The notes under the pieces are model-generated. The model was not told the DNA's origin. It did not search any database and saw nothing but the letters and a program-made list of their open reading frames with translations. Position numbers and translations under genes: made by a program. From an uncultured Dysosmobacter sp. (lineage in GTDB: Bacteria; Bacillota; Clostridia; Oscillospirales; Oscillospiraceae): DNA of 53,367 nucleotides. The stretch covers positions 1 to 53,367 of the forward strand of contig CAKTOO010000020.1 in the NCBI GenBank assembly GCA_934590165.1, read 5' to 3'. Each line of letters opens with the position of its first letter. The stretch's first letter is position 1. Of this stretch, positions 8,309-15,601 are shown in pieces.

Positions 8309-8617
8309 TTATTCATCCGCCTCATCGTCAAACACGAAAGGCTGGCCGCATTTGGGGCAGAATTGTTCGTGGCCCTCCCCGGCTTTCCAGTATGGCCGCG
8401 CCAGGCCCTTGCCACAAGATGGACACTTCAAAAAGACACACCGCACAGCGAACATAGCCATCAGTCCCACCGTTGCGCCAGTCACTCCCAGGATACCCCA
8501 GACAAGGGTATCTGCATCCAGGACATCATACATCAATACAGGTAGAACAGCAAACGCAATAGATATGACCATCAGGATTGTCACCGCTCTGGCCCATTTC
8601 CTCTTCAGCGTTTTCAT
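8309..8617 (-). CDS. Small membrane protein with C-terminal zinc ribbon
   Basis: 102 residues. Two hydrophobic segments (about 12-31 and 38-60) are followed by a four-cysteine zinc ribbon, CPSCG ... CPKCG, about 21 residues apart, and an acidic tail. Not a family I can name. The layout (two membrane helices, CxxCG, aromatic/proline spacer, CPxCG) is the same as in the protein at 24837-25142, so the two are likely distant paralogues. It is packed between thrC and the metallophosphoesterase (18 bp on each side), so it is probably co-transcribed with them. Function unknown. Confidence 0.75.
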   Translation of the reverse strand: MKTLKRKWARAVTILMVISIAFAVLPVLMYDVLDADTLVWGILGVTGATVGLMAMFAVRCVFLKCPSCGKGLARPYWKAGEGHEQFCPKCGQPFVFDDEADE

Positions 8618-8634
8618 GGCTACTCTTTTCCTTT

Positions 8635-10122
8635 TTATTTCAGGAAGTTCAGCACCACCTGCTCCATGTCCTGCTTTTCAGCCGTCAGGTCGAAGCGGCG
8701 GGCTTTGCCCTTCAGTGCCGCCAGGCGCCGGGGCACGGGAACGCCGGACACCGCGTGCAGCTGGTCCAGCAGCTCCACGCCGTCCCCCGCCGGGGTCTGG
8801 CCAATGGCAGTGAGGACATGGTTGCAGAACTTATAGGGAGACGCGGTGGAGACAAACACCGTCACGGTGTCGTCGCCGGTGGCGGCGCGGTACTGCTCCA
8901 TAACGTTCACCGCCACGGCGGTGTGGGTGTCGATGAGATAGCCGTATTTCTGGTAATATTCCGCGATGGTGGCCGCCGTGCCGGTCTCATCACAGAAGCC
9001 GCCCCAGTACTGTTCCGTGAGTTTTTCCTTGATGGCATCGGATACCTCGTACTTTCCTTCCTTCGCCAGAGCGTCCATGTAGCCCCGGACCTCGGCGTCG
9101 TTCTCACCGGAGAGGTCAAAGAGCAGGCGCTCCAGGTTGGAGGAAATGAGAATATCCATGGAGGGGCTCATGGTGGTGTGGAAGGGCCGGTTGCGGTCAT
9201 AGACGCCGGTGCGCAGGAAATCCGTCAGCACATCATTGCGGTTGGAGGCACAGATGAGCTTGCCCACGGGCAGGCCCATGCGCTTTGCGTAATAGGCCGC
9301 CAGAATGTCGCCGAAATTGCCGGTGGGCACGCAGAAGTTCACCTTCTGGCCCATGGCCACCTTTCCGTCCCGCACCAGGTCGCAGTAGGCGGAGATGTAA
9401 TACACCACCTGGGGCAGGATGCGGCCCCAGTTGATGGAGTTGGCGGAGGAGAGCACATAGCCCCGGTCCGCCAGAGTGTTCCGGATGGACATGTCGGAGA
9501 AGATGCGCTTCACGCCGGACTGGGCGTCGTCAAAATTGCCCACCACGGCGCATACGCCCACGTTCTCTCCCTCCTGGGTGACCATCTGGGCCTCCTGGAC
9601 AGCAGAGACGCCGTCCTTGGGGTAAAACACCATGATCTTTGTCTGGGGCACATCGGCGAAGCCCTCCATGGCGGCCTTGCCGGTATCGCCGGAGGTGGCC
9701 ACCAGGATGCAGACAGTCTTGTCCTCCCCGGTCTTGCAGAGGGCGGCGGAAAGCAGCTGGGGCAGCATCTGCAAGGCCATATCCTTGAAGGCGGAGGTGG
9801 GGCCGTGCCACAGCTCCAGGCAGTGGGTAGTCTCATCCACTGTGCGGACGGGAGCCACGGCGGGGGTGTCGAACTTCTCCGGACCGTAGGCGTTTTCCGC
9901 GAAAGCGGACAGCTCCTCATAGGTGTAGTCCGTCAGATAAAGGCCCATGACCTTGGCGGCACGCTCTTGGTAGCGGGCGTGGACCAGGCTCTGCAAAAAG
10001 GCCTCGTCGATCCGGGGGATCTCCACAGGGGTCAGCAGGCCGCCGTCCCGGGAAAGGCCCATCTTGACAGCCTCCGCCGCCTCATAGCGCAGCGTGCAGT
10101 CCCGTGTGCTGTAATATTTCAT
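8635..10122 (-). CDS. thrC: Threonine synthase
   Basis: 495 residues from the chosen start. PLP enzyme that converts O-phosphohomoserine to threonine. The PLP lysine is Lys113 in GPTSAFKDM; the N-terminal DGGLLTP and the later SGDTGKAAMEG motifs are typical of the family. Two in-frame ATGs lie close together (10126-10128 and 10120-10122); the second is chosen because GAGGA is too close to the first and about 7 nt from the second. It lies in the rbgA-rnhB-yraN chain, not beside other threonine genes. The phosphate donor step may be served by thrH at 48974-49573; no thrB is in this window. Confidence 0.95.
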   Translation of the reverse strand: MKYYSTRDCTLRYEAAEAVKMGLSRDGGLLTPVEIPRIDEAFLQSLVHARYQERAAKVMGLYLTDYTYEELSAFAENAYGPEKFDTPAVAPVRTVDETTHCLELWHGPTSAFKDMALQMLPQLLSAALCKTGEDKTVCILVATSGDTGKAAMEGFADVPQTKIMVFYPKDGVSAVQEAQMVTQEGENVGVCAVVGNFDDAQSGVKRIFSDMSIRNTLADRGYVLSSANSINWGRILPQVVYYISAYCDLVRDGKVAMGQKVNFCVPTGNFGDILAAYYAKRMGLPVGKLICASNRNDVLTDFLRTGVYDRNRPFHTTMSPSMDILISSNLERLLFDLSGENDAEVRGYMDALAKEGKYEVSDAIKEKLTEQYWGGFCDETGTAATIAEYYQKYGYLIDTHTAVAVNVMEQYRAATGDDTVTVFVSTASPYKFCNHVLTAIGQTPAGDGVELLDQLHAVSGVPVPRRLAALKGKARRFDLTAEKQDMEQVVLNFLK

Positions 10123-10154
10123 GTTCATTTCCTCGCTTTCTCTCGGAAAAAGTC

Positions 10155-10514
10155 TTATTGGAACGCATCCGTCAGGTATTCCAGCCTGACGATGCGGTGC
10201 CCTTCATCCGTATAGACCTCCGCCACGTCGAACCGGGCGGGGGCGTCCAGGTCATGGGTGCTGAGATAGCAGGCGGCGGCTTTCCGCAGCCGCTCCTGCT
10301 TCCGGGCGTCCACGAACTCCCGGGGCAGGCCGATGGCTCCGGCGGAGCGGAGCTTCACCTCCACAAAGCAGATGGTGCCCTTGCGGTCTCTGGCCACCAG
10401 GTCCAGCTCCCCGAACCGGCAGCGCCACTGGCTGGCCAGCAGGGTGTAGCCCTGTTTTCGCAAATATCGGGCCGCCTCCGCCTCTCCGGCGTTGCCGGTA
10501 CTTCTGGTGGTCAT
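10155..10514 (-). CDS. yraN: YraN family (UPF0102) nuclease-fold protein
   Basis: 119 residues. The motifs G-x-x-GE-x-x-AARYL, GELDLVARD and CFVEVKLR match the YraN family, which has a restriction-endonuclease-like fold; the Asp of ELDLVA and the Glu-x-Lys of VEVK are the predicted metal and catalytic positions. Its cellular role is not settled. The start ATG at 10512-10514 overlaps the rnhB stop as ATGA and has GAGGAA just upstream; a longer in-frame start exists but would overlap rnhB further. The rnhB-yraN pairing is common in Firmicutes. Confidence 0.9.
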   Translation of the reverse strand: MTTRSTGNAGEAEAARYLRKQGYTLLASQWRCRFGELDLVARDRKGTICFVEVKLRSAGAIGLPREFVDARKQERLRKAAACYLSTHDLDAPARFDVAEVYTDEGHRIVRLEYLTDAFQ

Positions 10515-11134
10515 GGCTTCCTCTGCTCCCATTTTTTCAGGAACGTCCGCCGGTGCTGGGGGCAGGGGCCGTACTGATTCAGCATCTCATAGTGGAGCTT
10601 CGTGCCGTAGCCCTTGTGCTTGGCGAACTGGTACTGGGGATACTGGCCGTCCAGCTCCGTGGACACGTACCGGTCCCGGCTGACCTTAGCAAGAATAGAC
10701 GCCGCCGCGATGGAGGCGCTTTTTCCGTCGCCGCCCACGATGGTGATGTGAGGGGCCTGGATGGCATACCGGCTGCCGTGGTCCCGGTTGCCGTCGATGA
10801 GGCACAGGTCCGGACGGACGGACAAACCGTCGATGGCCCGGGTCATGGCCAGCATCCGGGCGTTGAGGATGTCCATTTCGTCGATCTCCGCCGCCTCCAC
10901 CCGTGCAACACTGTACGCCGCCGCCTGGGCGGTGATGAGGTCAAACAGGGCCTCCCGCCGTTTCTCCGTCAGTTTTTTGGAGTCGTTGAGGCCGGGGAGA
11001 TCCACTTCCCGGGGCAAAATGACAGCAGCGGCATACACCGGCCCCGCCAGGGGGCCGGCTCCCGCCTCGTCCACGCCGCAGAGAGCGGAAAGGCCGTTTT
11101 CCCATTGTTCTCGTTCGTATGCCCAAAGGTCCAT
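10511..11134 (-). CDS. rnhB: Ribonuclease HII
   Basis: 207 residues from ATG 11132-11134. Cleaves RNA in RNA-DNA hybrids and initiates removal of misincorporated ribonucleotides. The signature DEAGAGPLAGPV near residue 20 supplies the first active-site Asp and Glu; the later DSKKLTEKRRE and LIDGNRD motifs fit the family. A GTG six codons upstream would give a GTGA overlap with rbgA, but its ribosome site is poor, while AGGGG lies 8 nt before the chosen ATG. It lies in the rbgA-rnhB-yraN cluster, as in Bacillus subtilis. Confidence 0.95.
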   Translation of the reverse strand: MDLWAYEREQWENGLSALCGVDEAGAGPLAGPVYAAAVILPREVDLPGLNDSKKLTEKRREALFDLITAQAAAYSVARVEAAEIDEMDILNARMLAMTRAIDGLSVRPDLCLIDGNRDHGSRYAIQAPHITIVGGDGKSASIAAASILAKVSRDRYVSTELDGQYPQYQFAKHKGYGTKLHYEMLNQYGPCPQHRRTFLKKWEQRKP

Positions 11135-11148
11135 GTCCTTATCCCCTA

Positions 11149-12021
11149 TCACTCCGGCAGCTCCAGGGTAAAGCGGCCCAGCTTGCCGCCCCGGAACTCA
11201 TCCAGCAAAATCTTCGCCATCCGCTCCGTATCCACATCGCCGCCGGAGACCAGGAAGCCCCGCTTCCGGCCCGCCGCCTCCAGCAAGCGGTAGCCCCAGG
11301 CTACGTCGTTCTCCCCGTCCTCCCGGTCCGGGATGGCCGGCAGCTTGTAGGCGGTTTTCAGCGCCTCGGGGTAATTTTCCCCCAGATAGGTCATCAGGTG
11401 GCAGCCAAGGGTCTCCACATCCAGGATGTCGTCCTTCACAGCGCCGGTGTAGGCCAGGTTCAGTCCCACGCTCTGGTCCTCAAACTTGGGCCAGAGGATG
11501 CCGGGGGTGTCCAGCAGCTCCAGTCCCTTGTCAATGGGCACCCACTGCTTGGAGCGGGTGACGCCGGGGCGGTCCTCGGTTTTGGCGGTCTTGCGGCCGG
11601 CCACCTTATTGATAAATGTGGATTTGCCCACGTTGGGGATTCCCAGGATCATGACCCGGATCACCCGGCCCGCCATGCCCTTTTCCGCGTAGGCGCGCAG
11701 CTTGTCCGCCAGCAGTTCCCGGACGGCGGAGGCAAATTTTGCCGTGCCCATGCCGCCCTTTGCGTCGGATTCCAGCACGGCGTAGCCCTTGCCGCGAAAA
11801 TAGGCGGCCCAGCACTTCGTGGCCTCCGGGTCCGCCTGGTCCACCCGGTTCAAAACCACCAACCGAGGCTTGCCCGCCGTCAGCTCGTCCACATCCGGGT
11901 TCCGGCTGGACACCGGGATGCGGGAATCCAAAATCTCGCACACCGCGTCCACATTTTTGATCTGCTCCGCGATCATGCGGCGGGTCTTGGTCATATGACC
12001 GGGATACCATTGAATATTCAC
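11149..12021 (-). CDS. rbgA: Ribosome biogenesis GTPase RbgA/YlqF
   Basis: 290 residues. Circularly permuted GTPase required for late 50S assembly. The permuted order is seen directly: G4 NRVD (58-61) comes before the P-loop GIPNVGKS (127-134) and G3 DTPG (171-174). The N-terminus MNIQWYPGHM is the family hallmark. Start is GTG 12019-12021 with GGAGG upstream. It sits 34 bp behind the proximal signal peptidase gene and just ahead of rnhB, matching the B. subtilis order (signal peptidase, rbgA, rnhB). Confidence 0.96.
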   Translation of the reverse strand: MNIQWYPGHMTKTRRMIAEQIKNVDAVCEILDSRIPVSSRNPDVDELTAGKPRLVVLNRVDQADPEATKCWAAYFRGKGYAVLESDAKGGMGTAKFASAVRELLADKLRAYAEKGMAGRVIRVMILGIPNVGKSTFINKVAGRKTAKTEDRPGVTRSKQWVPIDKGLELLDTPGILWPKFEDQSVGLNLAYTGAVKDDILDVETLGCHLMTYLGENYPEALKTAYKLPAIPDREDGENDVAWGYRLLEAAGRKRGFLVSGGDVDTERMAKILLDEFRGGKLGRFTLELPE

Positions 12022-12055
12022 AAATAACCTCCATGCACCTGCGCGCGGCTGAAAC

Positions 12056-12643
12056 TCAGGCGATCACGCCGATGCGCTTCAGATCTTTTTTCCCCGTCAC
12101 CTCGTCGGCGCCCGGGAAGGCCAAAAACACCGCCTTGCCGATCACATACCGGGTGTCCACGGTGCCCAGCCGGGAATCCCGGCTGTCACTGGAGCGGTTG
12201 CGGTTGTCGCCCATGACAAAAATGCTGCCCTCCGGCACTGTCAGCGGGAATTCCGTCCCCTCCTCCAGATAGGTGCGCTCATTGATGTAGTCCTCCTCCA
12301 GGGCCTGGCCGTCCACATAGACCACGCCCTCGTCAAAGTCGATGTCCACCGTCTGGCCCTCTGTGGCGATGACCCGCTTGACGATGGGCTCCTCCAAAAA
12401 CGTCTCCTTCCGGAGGACCACGATGTCGCCGTATTTGTAGTCATCGTACAGCATGGAATTCAGCACCAGCAGCCGGTCCCCGTGCTGGAGGGTGGGGACC
12501 ATGGAGTGGCCGTCCACGCCGATGAGGCGGATGACAAAGGTGAACAGCACAACGACCACCAACACGGAACCCACCAGAGCCTGGACCCACTCGTACAGCT
12601 CCCGGCCGTTTTCTTTTTTTTCTTCCTGTTGCTTTTCGCCCAT
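12056..12643 (-). CDS. lepB: Signal peptidase I (downstream copy)
   Basis: 195 residues. Membrane serine protease that removes signal peptides. One N-terminal membrane segment (about 22-41) precedes the catalytic Ser47 in GHSMVPTL; the general base is Lys89 in VKRVIATEGQ; the conserved GDNRNRSSDSR box follows. Start ATG behind AAGGAG. It lies 11 bp behind a second signal peptidase gene, and the two share a 76-bp stretch of identical DNA (12297-12372 here), unlike the flanking sequence. It has a longer charged N-terminus than the upstream copy. Confidence 0.94.
   Translation of the reverse strand: MGEKQQEEKKENGRELYEWVQALVGSVLVVVVLFTFVIRLIGVDGHSMVPTLQHGDRLLVLNSMLYDDYKYGDIVVLRKETFLEEPIVKRVIATEGQTVDIDFDEGVVYVDGQALEEDYINERTYLEEGTEFPLTVPEGSIFVMGDNRNRSSDSRDSRLGTVDTRYVIGKAVFLAFPGADEVTGKKDLKRIGVIA
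12297..12372. repeat. 76-bp segment identical to 12893-12968 (copy 1)
   Basis: Within the downstream signal peptidase gene, coding for the stretch ending in ATEGQ and the VDIDFDEGVVYVDGQALEE region. The partner lies at 12893-12968, exactly 596 bp away. Sequence outside is clearly diverged. Confidence 0.9.
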
Positions 12644-12654
12644 GGTCTTGCTCC

Positions 12655-13236
12655 TTACAGTCCGCCGATACGGCTGAACTCACGTTTTCCGGTCTCAGCG
12701 CTCTTTCCCGGGAATACCAGCTCCACCGCCTTGCCGATCACGCAGCGGACATCCACCGGCCCCAGATTGGGATCGCGGCTGTCCATACTGTTGTTGCGGT
12801 TGTCCCCCAGCAGGAATATGCAGCCCTCCGGCACGGTGATGGGAAATGCCAAGCCCTCATCCAGATACGTCGGCTCCCGGATATAGTCCTCTTCCAGGGC
12901 CTGGCCGTCCACATAGACCACGCCCTCGTCAAAGTCGATGTCCACCGTCTGGCCCTCTGTGGCGATGATACGCTTGACAATGGGCTTTCCATCCTCAAAG
13001 TATTCCTTTTTTACCACTACGATATCCCCGGCCTTCAGCTCTCCCGCCAGATGCCGGTTTACCGTCAGCAGGATATCCCCGTTTTGCAGCGTCTCCCGCA
13101 TGGACTGCCCGTCCACACGGACGACACGGACCACCAGGGTAAAGACCAGCACCGTGGCCAGCACCACGCACACCAGCGTCCGCAGCCAGCTGTACCAGCC
13201 CTGGTCGGCCTGCGCCTTTGTCTCCTCAACGATCAT
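12655..13236 (-). CDS. lepB: Signal peptidase I (upstream copy)
   Basis: 193 residues. Same architecture as its neighbour: membrane anchor about 19-39, catalytic Ser45 in DGQSMRETL, Lys88 in VKRIIATEGQ, and the GDNRNNSMDSRD box. Start ATG behind GAGGAA. It is the first gene of the lepB-lepB-rbgA-rnhB-yraN-thrC chain and has a good sigma-A promoter at 13268-13296. The 12893-12968 stretch is identical to 12297-12372 of the downstream copy. Residues close to the catalytic Ser differ (RETL against VPTL), which could mean different substrate preference; this is inference. Confidence 0.94.
   Translation of the reverse strand: MIVEETKAQADQGWYSWLRTLVCVVLATVLVFTLVVRVVRVDGQSMRETLQNGDILLTVNRHLAGELKAGDIVVVKKEYFEDGKPIVKRIIATEGQTVDIDFDEGVVYVDGQALEEDYIREPTYLDEGLAFPITVPEGCIFLLGDNRNNSMDSRDPNLGPVDVRCVIGKAVELVFPGKSAETGKREFSRIGGL
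12893..12968. repeat. 76-bp segment identical to 12297-12372 (copy 2)
   Basis: Partner of the repeat inside the neighbouring signal peptidase gene. Identity even at third codon positions inside otherwise diverged paralogues points to gene conversion. Confidence 0.9.
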
Positions 13237-13267
13237 GACAGCATTCCTCTTCCATTTTAATCAAAAT

Positions 13268-13296
13268 AGTATAACAAAGAAGGCCGTGAATCACAA
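13268..13296 (-). promoter_or_regulatory. Sigma-A promoter for the lepB-rbgA-rnhB-yraN-thrC chain
   Basis: On the minus strand -35 TTGTGA (13291-13296), 17-bp spacer, -10 TATACT (13268-13273). It lies 32 bp ahead of the first lepB start and just past the rplS terminator. Confidence 0.75.
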
Positions 13297-13312
13297 GAGC
13301 TTTTCCCCGTCA

Positions 13313-13345
13313 AGAAAACAAAAAAGAGAGGCGCAAGCGCCTCTC
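13313..13345 (-). terminator. rplS terminator
   Basis: Nine-bp stem GAGAGGCGC (13326-13334) / GCGCCTCTC (13337-13345), very short loop, followed on the minus strand by TTTTTTGTTTTC. Lies 15 bp behind the rplS stop. Confidence 0.9.
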
Positions 13346-13359
13346 CTCTTGTCTCTTTC

Positions 13360-13701
13360 TTAGAGCTTCTCCTTGACCTTGGCACCCTTGCCCACGCGGC
13401 CGCGCAGATAGTACAGTTTGGCACGGCGGACGTCGCCGTTGCGGACGACCTCGATGGTGTCAATAGAGGGAGAGTGAACGGGGAACACCTTCTCCACACC
13501 GATGCCGTAAGAGATGCGGCGGACGGTGATGGTCTCCTCGATGCCGCCATGCTTCTTGGCAATGACGGTGCCCTCGAAGACCTGGATACGCTCGCGGGAG
13601 CCTTCCTTGACCTTCACGTGCACACGGACGGTATCGCCGATCTGGACGCTGGGCACTTCGTTCTGCAGGGTTTCCTTGTTCAGTTCCTTAATGAGATCCA
13701 T
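13360..13701 (-). CDS. rplS: 50S ribosomal protein L19 (bL19)
   Basis: 113 residues, standard length. Large-subunit protein at the interface with the 30S subunit. The conserved stretches GDTVRVHVKVKEG and RISYGIGVEKVFPVHSP are present. The ATG at 13699-13701 follows TAGGAGG; the frame is open for another 41 codons upstream, but that DNA is the transcribed leader and codes for nothing conserved. The gene stands alone: own promoter (13803-13831) and own strong terminator. The approximately 95-nt leader could carry an autoregulatory structure, which I cannot confirm. Confidence 0.97.
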   Translation of the reverse strand: MDLIKELNKETLQNEVPSVQIGDTVRVHVKVKEGSRERIQVFEGTVIAKKHGGIEETITVRRISYGIGVEKVFPVHSPSIDTIEVVRNGDVRRAKLYYLRGRVGKGAKVKEKL

Positions 13702-13802
13702 GGATTTTCCTCCTAAATTATAGGTGTTCATGCCGCTTTTCCATGGCACAATGGCGCATTCAGCGCGTGCGCGGCAGAGGACCGCCCTTTTGTAGCCCAA
13801 GT

Positions 13803-13831
13803 AGGATATCACAAAAGTCCGCACAATGCAA
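13803..13831 (-). promoter_or_regulatory. Probable rplS promoter
   Basis: Minus strand -35 TTGCAT (13826-13831), 17-bp spacer, -10 TATCCT (13803-13808). Moderate match, but correctly placed with an approximately 95-nt leader before rplS. Confidence 0.5.
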
Positions 13832-13839
13832 GCATTTTT

Positions 13840-14436
13840 TTACAAAAAAGAACGTTTTCCCGCCAACTCCCGCCAGGCGGCAGCTGCGAATCCCGCGGCT
13901 GCCGGCAGCAGCCAAAAGCTGCCGCCGGTCTTTCCCATCAGCCAGACCGTCCCGCAGGCCAGTGCCACCGCCGCGCAGCCGCTGACGGCGCCCGCCGCCC
14001 GTTCACCCACCGCCGGCCCCAGCGCCCAGCTGACCGCCAGCGTCAGGGCCCGTCCGCCGTCCAGGGGGCGCACCGGCAGCAGGTTGAACAGCCCCAGCAC
14101 CACCTGTGCGCCCGCCGCCGCAATCCAGGGCTCCCCCGCCCCGGCCAACAGCAGTCCGGCGGCCAGGTTGGCCGCCGGGCCCGCCAGCACCGCTGCCAGC
14201 TCTCCGGCATAGGACAGGGCCCCCGACGTTTTCATTTCCGCGCCGAAAACTCCCACCCGCATGGACACCACCCTGGCCCCCAGCAGCCGCAGCACCGCGT
14301 AGTGCCCGCACTCATGGAGCCCGGCCGCCGCCAGCACCGTCAGCAGCAGCCGCCAGCCATTGGCGTAGAGGAACCATCCCAGCAGCAGCCAAAAGCCGCC
14401 GCTGATGTGCAGGGTGCCGTCATACCGCCGCCACAT
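13840..14436 (-). CDS. M50 site-2 metalloprotease, SpoIVFB-like
   Basis: 198 residues, mostly membrane helices. The zinc site HECGH is at 41-45 and the third ligand is Asp126 in NLLPVRPLDGGR, the standard intramembrane metalloprotease pattern. The short form without PDZ or CBS domains is the size of SpoIVFB, the protease that activates pro-sigma-K in the mother cell during sporulation. It overlaps by 17 bp the end of an M23-domain membrane protein that resembles SpoIVFA, the SpoIVFB regulator, and a sigma-E-like promoter stands before that gene. I therefore infer the SpoIVF pair. The start ATG 14434-14436 lacks a clear ribosome site, which suggests translational coupling. A generic M50 protease is the alternative. 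Confidence 0.85.
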   Translation of the reverse strand: MWRRYDGTLHISGGFWLLLGWFLYANGWRLLLTVLAAAGLHECGHYAVLRLLGARVVSMRVGVFGAEMKTSGALSYAGELAAVLAGPAANLAAGLLLAGAGEPWIAAAGAQVVLGLFNLLPVRPLDGGRALTLAVSWALGPAVGERAAGAVSGCAAVALACGTVWLMGKTGGSFWLLPAAAGFAAAAWRELAGKRSFL

Positions 14437-15358
14437 AATAAATGGGGTTCAGGTATACGCCGTCCCGGTGGAGCTCAAAGTGCAGGTGCGGGCCGGTGGC
14501 GATCCCCGTGTCACCCACCCGGGCGATAGTCTGCCCCCGGCACACCTCCGCGCCGGAGGATACGTCAATGCTGCTGCAATGGGCGTACAGGGTGTCATAG
14601 CCCCCTTCGTGGGAGACGATGAGATATTTTCCATAGCTGCTGCTCTCCCCCACCGCCTTCACTGTCCCGTCCGCAAAGCAGGCGATGGCTGTTCCGGTGT
14701 CCGCCGCCAGGTCCAGGCCATAGTGGAACCGCTCCTCCCCTTCCGTTGGGTGCTTCCGGTAGCCAAACCCAGAGGAAATGGTCCCACCCACAGGGGCGCA
14801 GTATGAAAACCCCAGGATTGCCTGCTCCATGCTGACGTTCTCCGGCAGGTTCTGGTCGGAATACAGCACGTATGCCAGGTTCCCGGCCGAGGCCTCCGCC
14901 TCCCGGTCCGCTGCTTCCTGCTGGGTCCGGAAGGAGCGGAGAGAATCCATGGCCGCGTTTTCCGATACCTCCGGCACTACCGCTGGCGACGCTGTTTGCA
15001 GGGCTCCGTCCTCCTGGGGGTGGAACACTGCCCGGTATACCTCGTCCAGTGTTTTGTCCACGGATTTTTCCCCAGCCGCCGCCTGGCCAACAGCGGAAAA
15101 TACCTCCCGGACGTCCATATTCTGCTCTAATACTGCCCGCAGCTGGGAGCTCAGACCGTCCAGCCGGCCCGGCAAGATCAGCTTCGCCGCCACGATCACG
15201 ACAAATATCCCGCCACAGGCCACCAGTTGGCGCAGCCACCGCCGCTCCCTGGCACTCAGCGCCGCATCTTCCTGCCGGAGCGAGACCCGGGCGCCGCTCC
15301 GCTTCCGTCCGCTCCATGCGGTCATCCCCCGTTTCCGTTTTGCCTGCCGTGAAGCCAT
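14420..15358 (-). CDS. M23 (LytM) domain membrane protein, SpoIVFA-like
   Basis: 312 residues from ATG 15356-15358. A basic N-terminus and one membrane segment (about 43-62) are followed by a long linker and a C-terminal peptidase_M23 domain. The metal-site motifs are intact: His212 and Asp216 (FHYGLDLA), His260 (TLYAH) and the HLHFE motif at 291-295, so it could be an active endopeptidase, unlike degenerate LytM domains. The upstream ATG, two codons earlier, abuts the GGGGGG ribosome site; the chosen one is correctly spaced. Position ahead of the M50 protease gene and the sigma-E-like promoter suggest a SpoIVFA role (holding and regulating the pro-sigma-K protease in the outer forespore membrane). 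A SpoIIQ-like or wall-hydrolase role is possible. Confidence 0.85.
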   Translation of the reverse strand: MASRQAKRKRGMTAWSGRKRSGARVSLRQEDAALSARERRWLRQLVACGGIFVVIVAAKLILPGRLDGLSSQLRAVLEQNMDVREVFSAVGQAAAGEKSVDKTLDEVYRAVFHPQEDGALQTASPAVVPEVSENAAMDSLRSFRTQQEAADREAEASAGNLAYVLYSDQNLPENVSMEQAILGFSYCAPVGGTISSGFGYRKHPTEGEERFHYGLDLAADTGTAIACFADGTVKAVGESSSYGKYLIVSHEGGYDTLYAHCSSIDVSSGAEVCRGQTIARVGDTGIATGPHLHFELHRDGVYLNPIYYVAAV

Positions 15359-15387
15359 GTCCATCCCCCCTTTTCAAGCTCTTTTGC

Positions 15388-15416
15388 AGTCTATGAAGGG
15401 TTTGTCAGCAATATGA
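15388..15416 (-). promoter_or_regulatory. Sigma-E-like sporulation promoter for the M23-M50 pair
   Basis: Minus strand -35 TCATATT (15410-15416), 14-bp spacer, -10 CATAGACT (15388-15395). Against the sigma-E consensus (KMATATT, 14-15, CATACANT) it misses one position. It lies 30 bp ahead of the M23 gene start. Confidence 0.6.
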
Positions 15417-15418
15417 CC

Positions 15419-15447
15419 TTGACATTCCCGCAAAAATTCCGTATAAT
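15419..15447 (+). promoter_or_regulatory. Perfect-consensus sigma-A promoter for tRNA-Pro
   Basis: TTGACA (15419-15424), 17-bp spacer, TATAAT (15442-15447). Drives the tRNA about 70 nt downstream. Starts 2 bp from the -35 box of the opposing sigma-E-like promoter. Confidence 0.92.
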
Positions 15448-15454
15448 GATTGTC

Positions 15455-15478
15455 GCTGCATCGGGGGCTTGATGCAGC
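15455..15478 (+). other. Hairpin in the 5' leader of the tRNA-Pro precursor
   Basis: GCTGCATC (15455-15462) pairs with GATGCAGC (15471-15478), 8-nt loop, starting at about the predicted transcription start. May protect or guide processing of the precursor; role unproven. Confidence 0.5.
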
Positions 15479-15525
15479 ACAGGACGTATTCGCGGTTTTT
15501 AACCAAAGGTCCCCAAACTGAATAT

Positions 15526-15601
15526 CCGGGTGTAGCGCAGTTGGTAGCGCGCATGGTTCGGGTCCATGAGGCCGTGGGTTCGACTCCCGCCACTCGGACC
15601 A
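15526..15601 (+). tRNA. tRNA-Pro (anticodon CGG)
   Basis: 76 nt folding as a full cloverleaf: acceptor CCGGGTG/CACTCGG (one G-T pair) with discriminator A and encoded CCA (15599-15601); D stem GCGC/GCGC; anticodon stem CATGG/CCATG with loop TTCGGGT, so anticodon CGG reading codon CCG; T arm GTGGG-TTCGACT-CCCGC. G at position 37 is usual for proline tRNAs. It has its own promoter and terminator and stands as a single gene. Confidence 0.97.

Noticed and set aside
13702..13824. N-terminal extension of rplS by 41 codons
   Set aside because: The frame is open by chance; promoter and ribosome site place the start at 13701 and L19 is never that long.
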